Assembly (NCBI GenBank): GCA_025210335.1
Contig: JAOARY010000050.1
Location: 1 to 64,000 of the forward strand
DNA length: 64,000 nt
Source of the DNA: Peptostreptococcaceae bacterium
Lineage (GTDB): Bacteria > Bacillota > Clostridia > Peptostreptococcales > Peptostreptococcaceae
Reading direction: 5' to 3'
The first letter of the stretch is position 1. Each line of letters starts with the position of its first letter. A model generated the notes under the pieces. That model was not told where the DNA came from, did no database searches, and saw only the letters and a program-made list of their open reading frames with translations. Of the stretch, positions 26,831 to 36,261 are shown piece after piece. Position numbers and translations under genes: made by a program.

Positions 26831-27769
26831 ATGAAAATTTTGCTTACTTATAAATATGATGATAATAAATTAAATAAAATAAAAGAATTAGGCTATGATA
26901 TAGTTTATAGACATGAAAATATAGTATTTAATCAAGAGGATATAGATGATAGTGATATTTTGATTTGTTATAATCCTTTTAAAAATTTAGATATATCCAA
27001 GATGAACAATCTCAAATTAATATTACTTTCTTCTATTGGTATTGATCAAGTACCAATTGATAAAGTTGGTAAAGATGTTTTGGTTTGCAATAATAAAGGT
27101 GGATATAGTGTTGCCATGGGAGAATGGATTGTTTGTAAAATTCTAGAGATATATAAGGATTCAAAATATTTTTATGAAAAAAAGAAAGAAAAGAAATGGA
27201 AAATAAATACTTCATTAGAGGAAATAACGGATAAAACTATCGGTTTTTTAGGTACAGGAACAATTGCAAATGAAGCGGCAAAACGACTTAAAAGCTTTGA
27301 TTGTGAAATTTTAGGAATAAGTAAATCAGGAAAGCAAAAAGAGTATTTCGATGAAGTTTATAATATTGAGTGTTTAGATGAATTTTTAAAGAAATCAGAT
27401 GTTGTTATATCTTGCCTTCCATCAACTAAAGAAACAAAATATATATTAAATTATTCTAATTTGTCTTTGATGAAAGAAAATTCGATTTTTATAAATATAT
27501 CTAGGGGCGATATTGTAAAAGAGTGTGATTTAATTAAGTTACTAAAGGAAAATAAATTTAAAGCAGTGGCTTTGGATGTATTTGAAAAAGAACCTCTTGA
27601 TAAAGAATGTGAACTTTGGAATTTTGAAAATGTATATATATCATTTCATAATTCTTGGATTTCTCAACTTAGGAATGAAAGAAGATTTAATTTGATTTAT
27701 AAAAATTTAAAAAGATTTAAGGAAAAAAATGATTTATTAAATGTTGTGAATCTTAAAAAAGGGTATTAG
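26831..27769 (+). CDS. D-isomer specific 2-hydroxyacid dehydrogenase family protein
   Basis: The 312-residue protein has the NAD-binding glycine motif GFLGTGTIANEAAKRL near residue 140, the catalytic arginine context NISRGDIV near 225, the Glu context DVFEKEPL near 255 and a histidine in YISFHNSW near 275. It probably reduces a 2-oxo acid or oxidises a D-2-hydroxy acid. The substrate cannot be read. The ATG at 26831 follows AAGGAGG; an ATG at 26816 lies upstream of that site. It is 32 bases upstream of the amylase gene, suggesting cotranscription. Confidence 0.88.
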   Translation: MKILLTYKYDDNKLNKIKELGYDIVYRHENIVFNQEDIDDSDILICYNPFKNLDISKMNNLKLILLSSIGIDQVPIDKVGKDVLVCNNKGGYSVAMGEWIVCKILEIYKDSKYFYEKKKEKKWKINTSLEEITDKTIGFLGTGTIANEAAKRLKSFDCEILGISKSGKQKEYFDEVYNIECLDEFLKKSDVVISCLPSTKETKYILNYSNLSLMKENSIFINISRGDIVKECDLIKLLKENKFKAVALDVFEKEPLDKECELWNFENVYISFHNSWISQLRNERRFNLIYKNLKRFKEKNDLLNVVNLKKGY

Positions 27770-27801
27770 ATATAAAAAGACTGTTTAAGGGAGGTTTTTT
27801 T

Positions 27802-29751
27802 ATGGATAATAATCATATTATTTATGATTCTCAAGCGTTGAAATATAAATCTATTTTTGGAGCTATAAAGATAGATACTTCTTTTCTTATAAATATAGAA
27901 ATTTGTAATACTAAAAATATTAGGAATGTATTTTTACATTTGATTGACAAAAACAATATAGATAAAAAAATGCCTATGGAATTTAAGAAGGTTGTGGATT
28001 TTTATAATGTATATTCAATAGATTTAAAAACTCCAAATGAAGCTCAACTTTTATTTTATTATTTTGAAATTGAATTTGAGGATTTTAGAGTTTTTTATGG
28101 GAATAATGAAGAAGAGTTAGGTGGTATGGGAAAAATATATGAAGTTAATCCAAAAAAATATCAAATAAGTGTATATGAAGATATTTATGATATACCTTCT
28201 TGGTATCAAAATGGTATAATGTATCAAATTTTTGTAGATAGATTTAATAAAGTAAAAAGTGAAAATACTACTTTAAAAGATGATATATTAATTTATGCGA
28301 ATTGGTATGATAATCCTTCATATTTAAAAAATGAAAAAGGTGATATAAAAAAATGGGATTATTTTGGCGGTAATTTAGAAGGTGTTATACAAAAATTAGA
28401 TTATTTAAAATCTCTAAATATAAATATAATTTACTTTAACCCTATTTTTGAAGCTCATAGTAATCACAAATATGATACAGCTGATTATAAAAAATTGGAC
28501 TCAATGTTTGGAAATGAGGAAGTATTTAAAAAATTGATAGAAGAATGTGAAAAAAGAGATATAAAGATTATTTTAGATGGAGTATTTAGTCATACTGGTA
28601 GTGATAGTATTTACTTTAATAGGGAAGGTAAGTACAGTGAAATAGGTGCTTATGAGTCAAAAGAGTCCAAATATTTTGATTGGTATAAGTTTAAAGACTA
28701 TCCAGACGAATATGAATCTTGGTGGGGGGTTAAGACTTTACCTGAAATTAATGAGCTTACTGATTCTTATTTAGACTATATAATAAGAGATGATGATAGT
28801 GTTATAAAACATTGGCTTAAAAAAGGAGTAAGTGGTTATCGTCTTGATGTTGCAGATGAGCTTCCAGATAAGTTTATTGAAATATTAAAAAAACATATGA
28901 AGGAATATAAAAAAGATAGTATATTAATAGGAGAAGTTTGGGAAGATGCATCTAATAAAGAGGCTTATGGGGAATTACGAAAATATTTTTATGGTAAAGA
29001 GTTAGATGGTGTTATGAATTATCCATTTAAAGATATAATAATAGATTTTTTGATGAATAGAATTGATGCAAATAAAATGTCAAAATTATTCTTTAAATAC
29101 ATGGAAAATTATCCTATAAAAAATTTATATTCAAATATGAATATGGTTAGTAGTCATGATATTCCAAGAATCCTAACTATATTAGGAGAAAGTCCTCATG
29201 AAAATAATTTATGCAATATGGATAAAGAAAGTTATAGATTAGATTTTGATAAATTGGAATTAGGTATGAAAAGAGTGAAATTAATAAGTTTAATGCAAAT
29301 GACCTTTTATGGGATACCTTGTCTATATTATGGAGATGAAGCAGGTCTTGAAGGGTATAGTGATCCTTATAATAGAAGAACTTATCCATGGGGAAAAGAA
29401 AATCAAATTCTTTTAAATTGGTATAAAAAAATTACTTTTTTAAGAAATAAATATAAGGCATTATCTAATGGTTTTTTTAAACTATTATATGCAAAAGATA
29501 ATATATATATATATCAAAGATATATAGATCACTTAGATGTATATAATAATAAATCACAAAAGCAAAATCTTATTATAGCAATAAATAGAAGCGATAATGA
29601 AGAACATGTAGAACTTAATATTTGTGATATAAAAACTAATAATTATAAAAATATATTAAATAATTATTGCGATGAAATATATCATATAAAAAACAATAAA
29701 ATACATTTGAATTTAAAAGCATATGAAGGTAAGGTTTTGCTAGGCTATTAA
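27802..29751 (+). CDS. glycoside hydrolase family 13 enzyme, neopullulanase/cyclomaltodextrinase type
   Basis: The 649-residue protein has an N-terminal beta domain (about 1-125), then a catalytic barrel. The nucleophile is in GYRLDVADE near residue 348, the acid/base in GEVWEDA near 377, and the third carboxylate in VSSHDIPR near 453. DGVFSHTG near 255 is the first conserved region. The intervening YFGGNLEGVIQKLDYLKSLN is typical of intracellular maltogenic amylases. No signal peptide is seen, so it probably degrades imported maltodextrin in the cytoplasm, feeding glucose metabolism next to ptsG. Confidence 0.92.
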   Translation: MDNNHIIYDSQALKYKSIFGAIKIDTSFLINIEICNTKNIRNVFLHLIDKNNIDKKMPMEFKKVVDFYNVYSIDLKTPNEAQLLFYYFEIEFEDFRVFYGNNEEELGGMGKIYEVNPKKYQISVYEDIYDIPSWYQNGIMYQIFVDRFNKVKSENTTLKDDILIYANWYDNPSYLKNEKGDIKKWDYFGGNLEGVIQKLDYLKSLNINIIYFNPIFEAHSNHKYDTADYKKLDSMFGNEEVFKKLIEECEKRDIKIILDGVFSHTGSDSIYFNREGKYSEIGAYESKESKYFDWYKFKDYPDEYESWWGVKTLPEINELTDSYLDYIIRDDDSVIKHWLKKGVSGYRLDVADELPDKFIEILKKHMKEYKKDSILIGEVWEDASNKEAYGELRKYFYGKELDGVMNYPFKDIIIDFLMNRIDANKMSKLFFKYMENYPIKNLYSNMNMVSSHDIPRILTILGESPHENNLCNMDKESYRLDFDKLELGMKRVKLISLMQMTFYGIPCLYYGDEAGLEGYSDPYNRRTYPWGKENQILLNWYKKITFLRNKYKALSNGFFKLLYAKDNIYIYQRYIDHLDVYNNKSQKQNLIIAINRSDNEEHVELNICDIKTNNYKNILNNYCDEIYHIKNNKIHLNLKAYEGKVLLGY

Positions 29752-29782
29752 CATAATTAAAAATATATTATATAATAGATTA

Positions 29783-29815
29783 AAAAGGTAGTATCTTTTG
29801 GGTACTACTTTTTAT
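29783..29815 (+). terminator. terminator after the amylase gene
   Basis: AAGGTAGTATC pairs with GGGTACTACTT with one bulged G and a T.G pair, and a T run follows. Confidence 0.7.
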
Positions 29816-29835
29816 TTTAATTATAGAGGTGTTTT

Positions 29836-31542
29836 ATGGATAAATTCATTGAAGGTTTGTCTTTTTTGAGTGAGAATATAGATGATGGTGTTATAATAGT
29901 TAACAATGAAAGTGTGATAGTACATATAAATAATAGTGCTATAAATTTATTAGATATAAGTATAAATCCTATCAATAAATACATAAAGGATGTTATAAAA
30001 GAAAGTTTGATGCCTGAAATTCTTCAATCTAAAAATGAGCATGAAAATCAAAATTGGAACAAGAATAAAAAAAATTTTGTTGTTACAAGAAAATTATTAA
30101 AAAATGATGATAGAATAATAGGGGCTATTGCTATTTTTAAAGATATAACTATTTACAATAAATTAAATAAAAAAATAGATGAAGATACAAGTTATATAAA
30201 TACATTAAATACTTTATTAGATACTTCTTATGATTGGGCTGTAGTTGTTGATAAGAATTATAAAATAACAATGATGAGCAAAGGCTATAAGGAGTTTTTA
30301 GATGTTCAAAACCCTGTAGGTAAAGATGTTAGAGAAGTCATAGATAATACAAGGCTACATTTAATTATAGATAGTGGAATAACGGAAATTGGAGAAATCC
30401 AAGAGATAAGAGGACAAGAAGTTGTTTCAATGAGAGTACCTATAATTAAAGAAGGTAAAGTTGTTGGTGCTATTGGAAAAGTAATGTTTAAAGATTTAAA
30501 TGATTTTTATGTTATAAGTGAAAAAGTAAGAAAATTAAAAGAGGAATTAAAAGAATATGAAGGTAGTTTAAAAAGTGAAAAAAGTGCTAAATATTCTTTT
30601 GAAAATATAATAGGAAGTAGTTCTATTATTAAAGATGTTAAATATATGGGGGAAAAAGCCAGTAAAACAAATTCAAATGTATTGATAATGGGAGAGAGTG
30701 GAACAGGAAAAGAGTTATTTGCGCATGCAATACATAACAGGAGTAAAAGAGTGTTAGAACCTTTTGTAAAAATTAATTGTGGTGCAATTCCTTCTGAGCT
30801 TTTGGAAAGTGAATTATTTGGTTATGAAGAAGGTGCTTTTACTGGTGCAAAAAAAGGTGGGAAGAAAGGAAAATTTGAGCTTGCAAATAAAGGGACTATA
30901 TTTTTGGATGAAATTGGTGATATGCCCTTAAATATGCAGGTTAAATTATTAAGAGTAATACAAGAAAGAGAAGTTGAAAGAGTTGGAGGTAATAAATTAA
31001 AAAAAATAGATGTAAGAATAATTGCAGCTACAAATAAAAACTTAGAAGAACTTGTTAAAAAAAATCTATTTAGAGAAGATTTATATTATAGATTAAATGT
31101 AATGACATTAAATGTGCCACCTTTGAGAAGCAGAAAAGAAGATATTTCGATTTTGGCTGATTTTTTAAAATCAAAATTATCAAGAGAATTAAATAAATAT
31201 GTAGAAGGCATTAGTAAGGATGCTGTAAAATACTTGATGAATTATAATTGGCCTGGAAATGTTAGAGAGCTTGAGAATATAATTGAAAGAGCTATTAATC
31301 TACTTGATTCAGACCTTATAATTAAGCCTAAGCATTTACCTTCTAGAATTGTAACCTTAGATATATCTAATGCTTATGGTAAAGCAAATACAAGTTTAAA
31401 AGAAATTGTAGAAGATATAGAATATAAGCTTATAAGTAAATATTTAAATGAATTTAAAGGTAATAAAAATAAAGTTGCGAAGACTTTAGGTATAAGTAGA
31501 ACAAGTTTATATAAAAAAATAGAAAAATATAATATAGAATAG
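29836..31542 (+). CDS. sigma-54 dependent activator with PAS domains
   Basis: The 568-residue protein has two PAS-like sensor regions (about 8-110 and 125-230), an AAA+ sigma-54 interaction domain with Walker A GESGTGKE near residue 285 and GAFTGA near 333, and a C-terminal Fis-type helix-turn-helix (NKVAKTLGISRTSLYKKI). It would remodel sigma-54 RNA polymerase in response to a small ligand. No -24/-12 promoter was found near it, so its target is unknown. eamA follows after 18 bases and may be cotranscribed. Confidence 0.93.
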   Translation: MDKFIEGLSFLSENIDDGVIIVNNESVIVHINNSAINLLDISINPINKYIKDVIKESLMPEILQSKNEHENQNWNKNKKNFVVTRKLLKNDDRIIGAIAIFKDITIYNKLNKKIDEDTSYINTLNTLLDTSYDWAVVVDKNYKITMMSKGYKEFLDVQNPVGKDVREVIDNTRLHLIIDSGITEIGEIQEIRGQEVVSMRVPIIKEGKVVGAIGKVMFKDLNDFYVISEKVRKLKEELKEYEGSLKSEKSAKYSFENIIGSSSIIKDVKYMGEKASKTNSNVLIMGESGTGKELFAHAIHNRSKRVLEPFVKINCGAIPSELLESELFGYEEGAFTGAKKGGKKGKFELANKGTIFLDEIGDMPLNMQVKLLRVIQEREVERVGGNKLKKIDVRIIAATNKNLEELVKKNLFREDLYYRLNVMTLNVPPLRSRKEDISILADFLKSKLSRELNKYVEGISKDAVKYLMNYNWPGNVRELENIIERAINLLDSDLIIKPKHLPSRIVTLDISNAYGKANTSLKEIVEDIEYKLISKYLNEFKGNKNKVAKTLGISRTSLYKKIEKYNIE

Positions 31543-31560
31543 TTAAAGGAAGTGTGTAAT

Positions 31561-32448
31561 TTGAATAAAAAAAATAAAGCCATAATATATATGTTAATAT
31601 CTGCATTGGCATTTTCATTTATGGGTGCATTTGTAAAATTATCAGGAGATTTGCCAACATTTCAAAAAACATTTTTTAGAAACCTTGTTGCATCAATAAT
31701 TTCTGCAATGGTAATAATAAAAAATAAAGAAAGTTTTATTGGAAAAAAAGAAAATAGAAAAATCTTAATAATAAGATCCACGTTTGGAACTTTAGGAATG
31801 CTTTGTTATTTTTATAGTATTGATAAATTATTATTATCAGATTCATCTATGCTAAATAAATTAAATCCGTTTTTTGTAAGTATATTTGCATTTTTTGTTT
31901 TGAAAGAAACTCTGTCTAGAATTCAAATACCTGCACTTATAATGGCATTTTCTGGAGCGGTACTTATAATAAAACCAGAATTTAATATGAGTGTTATACC
32001 TGCTTTAATTGGTTTAATTGGTGCAGTTTTTGCAGCTGGAGCATATACTGCTGTTAGATTTTTAGGTGGAAAGGAAAAATTTTATACAATAGTGTTTTTC
32101 TTTTCAGCTTTTTCTTGTTTAGCAACATTACCATTTATGATTTATTATTATAAAGAGATGAACATACAACAGATGATGTATTTGGTTGCAACAGGAGTTT
32201 TTGCAGCAATTGGACAATTTGCATTAACTATTGCATATAAATATGCTCCAGCTGGTGAAATATCTATACTAAATTATACTAATGTTTTATTTTCTGGGGT
32301 TTTAGGCTATTTTATTTATGCTCAAGTTCCAGATTTTCTAAGTGTTATAGGATATTTCTTAATCATATTGGCTGCATTTATGATCTATTATTATAATAAT
32401 TATAAAACTAAAATGTCTAAAGAGGTGAGAGCAAATGTCAAAGGTTAA
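31561..32448 (+). CDS. EamA family (DMT superfamily) transporter
   Basis: The 295-residue protein has ten hydrophobic segments in two EamA repeats, the first from about residue 8 (YMLISALAFSFMGAFVKL), the second from about 150. TTG 31561 follows AAAGGAAG by nine bases; GTG 31552 touches that site. Its end overlaps by 14 bases the gene for a thiamine-binding-type protein, so a vitamin or precursor is one possible substrate, but EamA transporters are very diverse. Confidence 0.9.
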   Translation: MNKKNKAIIYMLISALAFSFMGAFVKLSGDLPTFQKTFFRNLVASIISAMVIIKNKESFIGKKENRKILIIRSTFGTLGMLCYFYSIDKLLLSDSSMLNKLNPFFVSIFAFFVLKETLSRIQIPALIMAFSGAVLIIKPEFNMSVIPALIGLIGAVFAAGAYTAVRFLGGKEKFYTIVFFFSAFSCLATLPFMIYYYKEMNIQQMMYLVATGVFAAIGQFALTIAYKYAPAGEISILNYTNVLFSGVLGYFIYAQVPDFLSVIGYFLIILAAFMIYYYNNYKTKMSKEVRANVKG

Positions 32449-32725
32449 CTTGAGTTTACAAATATTACCGTTGATAGAGGATGAAAAAAAATTATATTAT
32501 GTAGTGGATGAAGTTATTGACTATATAAAAAAAACAGGTCTTGATTTTGTTGTTTCTCCAATGGAAACCACTATTGAAGGTGAAATGGATGAAGTTTTAG
32601 ATATTGTTAAAAAAGCACAAGAAATATGTGTTGATAATAATGCAAAGAGAATTATTTCTTCAATTAAGATAGATTATAAAGTTGGAGGAATAACTATGGA
32701 AGAAAAAATAAAAAATTATAAATAA
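32435..32725 (+). CDS. MTH1187/YqgV family thiamine-binding-type protein
   Basis: The 96-residue protein is a single thiamine_BP (DUF77) ferredoxin-like domain: VNLSLQILPL at the N-terminus, DFVVSPMETTIEGEMDEV near residue 40 and RIISSIKIDYKVGG near 73. Structures of family members bind thiamine or pyrimidine-like ligands in tetramers. ATG overlaps the end of eamA behind GAGGTGAG. Role in thiamine storage or sensing is inference. Confidence 0.88.
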   Translation: MSKVNLSLQILPLIEDEKKLYYVVDEVIDYIKKTGLDFVVSPMETTIEGEMDEVLDIVKKAQEICVDNNAKRIISSIKIDYKVGGITMEEKIKNYK

Positions 32726-32727
32726 GC

Positions 32728-32756
32728 TTGACAATATAAAATATTTTATGTATTAT
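32728..32756 (+). promoter_or_regulatory. promoter of the rib operon
   Basis: TTGACA (32728-32733) and TATTAT (32751-32756), spaced 17 bases, lie immediately after the previous stop and 25 bases before the FMN aptamer. Confidence 0.8.
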
Positions 32757-32781
32757 TAAGTTGTCAAATAAATAACTCAAT

Positions 32782-32890
32782 ATCCTTCAGGGCAGGGTGT
32801 GATTCCCTACCGGTGGTTTAAGTCCACGAGCGAAAGCTGAACTTGTGTGATTCCAGTACCGACAGTATAGTCTGGATGTAAGAAGGTAAT
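32782..32890 (+). promoter_or_regulatory. FMN riboswitch (RFN element)
   Basis: All hallmark segments are present in order: CTTCAGGGCAGGGTG, GATTCCCTACCGG, GTCCACGAGCGAAAGC, GATTCCAGTACCGACAG and TCTGGATG, closing with GAAGG that pairs to CCTTC. Binding of FMN should switch off ribD-ribE-ribBA-ribH. Confidence 0.97.
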
Positions 32891-32912
32891 ATCGTAATTT
32901 GTGATGTTTTTT

Positions 32913-32946
32913 ATCCCCTGAAGTTTTTTGCTTTAGGGGATTTTTG
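32913..32946 (+). terminator. FMN-controlled terminator
   Basis: ATCCCCTgAAG pairs with CTTtAGGGGAT (each arm with one unpaired base), followed by TTTTT. Its 5' arm CCCTGAAG (32916-32923) is complementary to CTTCAGGG (32785-32792) of the aptamer's closing strand, the expected antiterminator. Confidence 0.88.
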
Positions 32947-32975
32947 AGATGTTAATAAATTACTTTTAAGAATTT

Positions 32976-33010
32976 TAGGCCCTGTTTTTATGCAGGGTCT
33001 TTGTTTTTTA
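32976..33010 (+). terminator. second terminator in the rib leader
   Basis: GGCCCTG pairs with CAGGGTC (one G.T pair) around an eight-base loop, followed by TTTGTTTTTTATTT. It stands about 35 bases after the first terminator and 95 bases before ribD. Confidence 0.65.
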
Positions 33011-33103
33011 TTTAACAAAAAAACAAATATTAAATAAAAAAATATATTTGCTAGAAAGAAAATAAACTAAAAATTTTAAATTTTTAGAAAGAAGGTGAAT
33101 TGT

Positions 33104-34192
33104 TTGAATCATGAAGATGTAATGAAAGAAGTTTTTCATCTTGCTAATAAAGGTATAGGAAAGGTAAATCCAAATCCTTTGGTTGGAGCTATTTTGATTA
33201 AAGATGATGAAATTATTGGAAAAGGATATCATAAAGAATATAAAAAAGAACATGCAGAAGAAAATGCAATAAAAGATGCAATAAAAAGAGGAAATAAAGA
33301 TAAAATAAAAAATTCGAGTATATATGTAAATTTAGAACCTTGTAGTCATTTTGGAAATAGACCACCTTGTGTACATTTGATTAAAAAATATGAGATTAAA
33401 AAAGTATATATAAGTAATATTGATGAAAATGAACTTGTAAACAAAAAAGGAATAGAATTTTTAAAAGAAAATAATATAGAAGTATACACAGGAATATTAG
33501 AAGAAGAAGGTAAAAAAATAAATGAAATACATAATTATTTTATAAAAAACAAAAGACCTTTTATAGTATTAAAATCAGCATTCTCCATAGATGGAAAGAT
33601 ACAAACTTATACAAATGATTCAAAGTGGATTAGTAATGAATTAAGTAGAAAGAAAGTTCATGAATATAGAAATTTGTATATGGGAATATTGACAACTGCA
33701 AATACCATAAAAATAGATGATCCTTATTTAAATGTAAGACATGTTAAAAAAATAAGAAATCCTATAAAAATAATATTAGATCCAAAAGATGAAATTAATC
33801 AAAATTATAATATTTTTAAAGAAGGTCAAAATATTATAATAAAACCATTTAATAATAAATATAATAATCTTAAAAATACCAAAGTGATAAATATGAAATT
33901 AGTAAATAAAAAATTTGATTTAGATGAAGTTTTAAAGAAATTAGGAGAGCTGAAAATAGATTCAATTATGGTTGAAGCTGGAGGTAATTTAGTTTGGAAT
34001 TTAATAAATAAAAATTTAATAAATAAATATTTATTTTTTATAGCGCCAAAAATAATAGGCGGAAAGGATTCTAAGACTTTTGTAGAAGGAAGTGGATTTT
34101 TAAAAGTTGACAATGCTTTAAATTTAGAATTTGAAAAAGTTTTAAATTTGGAAGGAGATTTATTTGTAGAAGCATATAATAAAAAATTATAA
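33104..34192 (+). CDS. ribD: bifunctional pyrimidine deaminase/reductase of riboflavin synthesis
   Basis: RibD deaminates and then reduces the GTP-derived pyrimidine. The N-terminal deaminase (about 1-145) has the zinc site HAEENAI near residue 49 and EPCSHFGNRPPC near 79. The reductase half starts near 150 with RPFIVLKSAFSIDGKI. The 362-residue length is normal. TTG 33104 follows GAAGGTG; the in-frame GTG 33095 is inside that site. It is the first gene under the FMN riboswitch. Confidence 0.96.
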   Translation: MNHEDVMKEVFHLANKGIGKVNPNPLVGAILIKDDEIIGKGYHKEYKKEHAEENAIKDAIKRGNKDKIKNSSIYVNLEPCSHFGNRPPCVHLIKKYEIKKVYISNIDENELVNKKGIEFLKENNIEVYTGILEEEGKKINEIHNYFIKNKRPFIVLKSAFSIDGKIQTYTNDSKWISNELSRKKVHEYRNLYMGILTTANTIKIDDPYLNVRHVKKIRNPIKIILDPKDEINQNYNIFKEGQNIIIKPFNNKYNNLKNTKVINMKLVNKKFDLDEVLKKLGELKIDSIMVEAGGNLVWNLINKNLINKYLFFIAPKIIGGKDSKTFVEGSGFLKVDNALNLEFEKVLNLEGDLFVEAYNKKL

Positions 34193-34258
34193 GAAAGATT
34201 TTGAAGCTAAAATAAATAAAAATATGGATTAGAAGAAATACTATTAGGATGTGATTTA

Positions 34259-34921
34259 TTGTTTACTGGAATTATTGAAGAGATTGGAATAGTAAAAAAA
34301 ATAAAAAAATCAAATAATGGGTTAAGAATTCATATAGAGTGTAAAGACTTATTAAATGATTGTAATTTAGGAGATAGTATAGCTGTAAATGGAGTGTGTC
34401 TTACAGTTGACAAAAAAGAAAAAAATATTTTTGTTGCAGATATTATGAATGAAAGTTTAAAAGCAAGTAATTTGAAATTTTTAAATACAGGTTACAAAGT
34501 TAATTTGGAAAGAGCGATGAGTTTAAATAAAAGACTTGGAGGACATATTGTAACTGGTCATGTAGATAAAATGGCCAAATTAGAATCTATAAATGATGAT
34601 GGATTATCTATTGAATTAAAAATATCATATGAAAATAAAAACTATAAAAAGTATTTGATAAAAAAAGGGTCAATTACTTTAAATGGAGTAAGTTTAACTG
34701 TGAATAATGTAAACGAAGGGAATTTTACAGTTAATATAATTCCTCATACATTTAATAATACGAATTTATCTAATTTATCTAAAGGAGATTTTTTGAACTT
34801 AGAATTTGATGTTTTAGCTAAATATATAGAAAATTTAATTGATTTTAGTAATAATGGAAATTTAAAAGAAGATAAAAAAGGAATAGATAAAAATTTTTTG
34901 CTTACAAATGGCTTTTTTTAA
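34259..34921 (+). CDS. ribE: riboflavin synthase alpha chain
   Basis: The enzyme dismutates two 6,7-dimethyl-8-ribityllumazines to riboflavin. The 220-residue protein begins with the family signature MFTGIIEEIG and has two lumazine-binding repeats, each with a VNGVCLTV/LNGVSLTV type motif (near residues 41 and 142). GGHIVTGHVD is near 98. The TTG start is inferred, since MFTG is the universal N-terminus. It follows ribD by 66 bases. Confidence 0.96.
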   Translation: MFTGIIEEIGIVKKIKKSNNGLRIHIECKDLLNDCNLGDSIAVNGVCLTVDKKEKNIFVADIMNESLKASNLKFLNTGYKVNLERAMSLNKRLGGHIVTGHVDKMAKLESINDDGLSIELKISYENKNYKKYLIKKGSITLNGVSLTVNNVNEGNFTVNIIPHTFNNTNLSNLSKGDFLNLEFDVLAKYIENLIDFSNNGNLKEDKKGIDKNFLLTNGFF

Positions 34922-34951
34922 TAAAAATAAATTATAATAGGAGGATTTAAT

Positions 34952-36163
34952 ATGTTTTGTAAAATTGAAGATGCAATAAAAGATTTAAAAGAAGGAAAAA
35001 TAATAATAATAACAGATGATGATGATAGAGAAAATGAAGGAGATTTTGTAATACCATCAGAAATTTGTGATTATAAGCATGTAGATTTTATGATATCCAA
35101 AGGTAAAGGGCTATTATGTGTAAGTGTAGATGAAGATTTGGCAAAAAAATTGGATTTAAATTATATGAATGATAATAATACAGATCCAAACAAAACTGCA
35201 TTTACTATTTCAATTGATCATAAAGATAGTGGTACTGGAATAAGTGCAATTTCAAGAGCATTAACAATAAATGAAATGGTAAAAGAAAATTCAAAACCAA
35301 ATGACTTTACAAGACCTGGACATGTATTTCCTTTAATAGCTAAGAAGTATGGAGTATTAAAAAGAAATGGTCATACAGAGGCTTCTTTAGATATAGCAAA
35401 ACTTGCAGGATTTAAACCATCAGCAGTAATTTGTGAAATTTTAAGTGATAGTGGATATTCTGCAACAAGAGAAGAAATTTTTGATATTGCAAAAGAATAT
35501 GAATTAAAAATAATAAGTATAAAAGATTTAATAGAGTATAAAAAATTGAATTACGAATATTTAGACTATACTAATATAATAGATTTTAAAACTAAATATG
35601 GTGATTTCAAAGCATTTAGTGTAAAAGATGAAATTTCAAAAGATGAACATTTTGTGATTTTTAAAAATGAATTTGATAACGATATTTCAAAAAATGAAAA
35701 TTTAGAATTTGATCTTAGAATACATTCAGAGTGCTTGACTGGAGATGTCTTTTTTTCAAAAAGATGTGATTGTAAAAGTCAATTAGAAAAATCTCTTATA
35801 CATATATCAAAGCAAAAAAATGGAGCTTTGATTTATCTAAGACAAGAAGGTAGAGGGATTGGTCTTTTTAACAAAATAAAAGCATATGATTTACAAGAAA
35901 AAGGGTTTGATACAGTACAAGCCAATATAGAATTAGGATTTAAAGAAGAACAAAGAGAATTTTTTGTGGCTGCAAATATTTTAAAAAAATTAAATATAAA
36001 TAAAGTCAATTTGCTTACTAACAATCCTTTAAAAATAAATGAATTAAAAAAATGGAATGTTGATGTTATAAAAAGAATACCTATTTTGGGTGAAATAAAT
36101 GATATTAATAAATTTTATATAGATACAAAAGTTAAGAAGATGAAACATTGTATTGAAATTTAA
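34952..36163 (+). CDS. ribBA: bifunctional DHBP synthase/GTP cyclohydrolase II
   Basis: The N-terminal half (about 1-205) makes 3,4-dihydroxy-2-butanone 4-phosphate from ribulose 5-phosphate and shows DDDDRENEGDFV near residue 24. The C-terminal half opens the GTP ring, with zinc cysteines in RIHSECLTGDVFFSKRCDC near 250-270 and RQEGRGIGL near 295. The 403-residue fusion is typical of Firmicutes. ATG follows TAGGAGG. Confidence 0.97.
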   Translation: MFCKIEDAIKDLKEGKIIIITDDDDRENEGDFVIPSEICDYKHVDFMISKGKGLLCVSVDEDLAKKLDLNYMNDNNTDPNKTAFTISIDHKDSGTGISAISRALTINEMVKENSKPNDFTRPGHVFPLIAKKYGVLKRNGHTEASLDIAKLAGFKPSAVICEILSDSGYSATREEIFDIAKEYELKIISIKDLIEYKKLNYEYLDYTNIIDFKTKYGDFKAFSVKDEISKDEHFVIFKNEFDNDISKNENLEFDLRIHSECLTGDVFFSKRCDCKSQLEKSLIHISKQKNGALIYLRQEGRGIGLFNKIKAYDLQEKGFDTVQANIELGFKEEQREFFVAANILKKLNINKVNLLTNNPLKINELKKWNVDVIKRIPILGEINDINKFYIDTKVKKMKHCIEI

Positions 36164-36261
36164 ATTTCTCATAAAAAATGTAGATTATCATTTGATGGTT
36201 ATTAGATAAAAAGAAGAAATTTATAAAAAGTATATATTAAAAAATAGATGGAGGTTTTATT

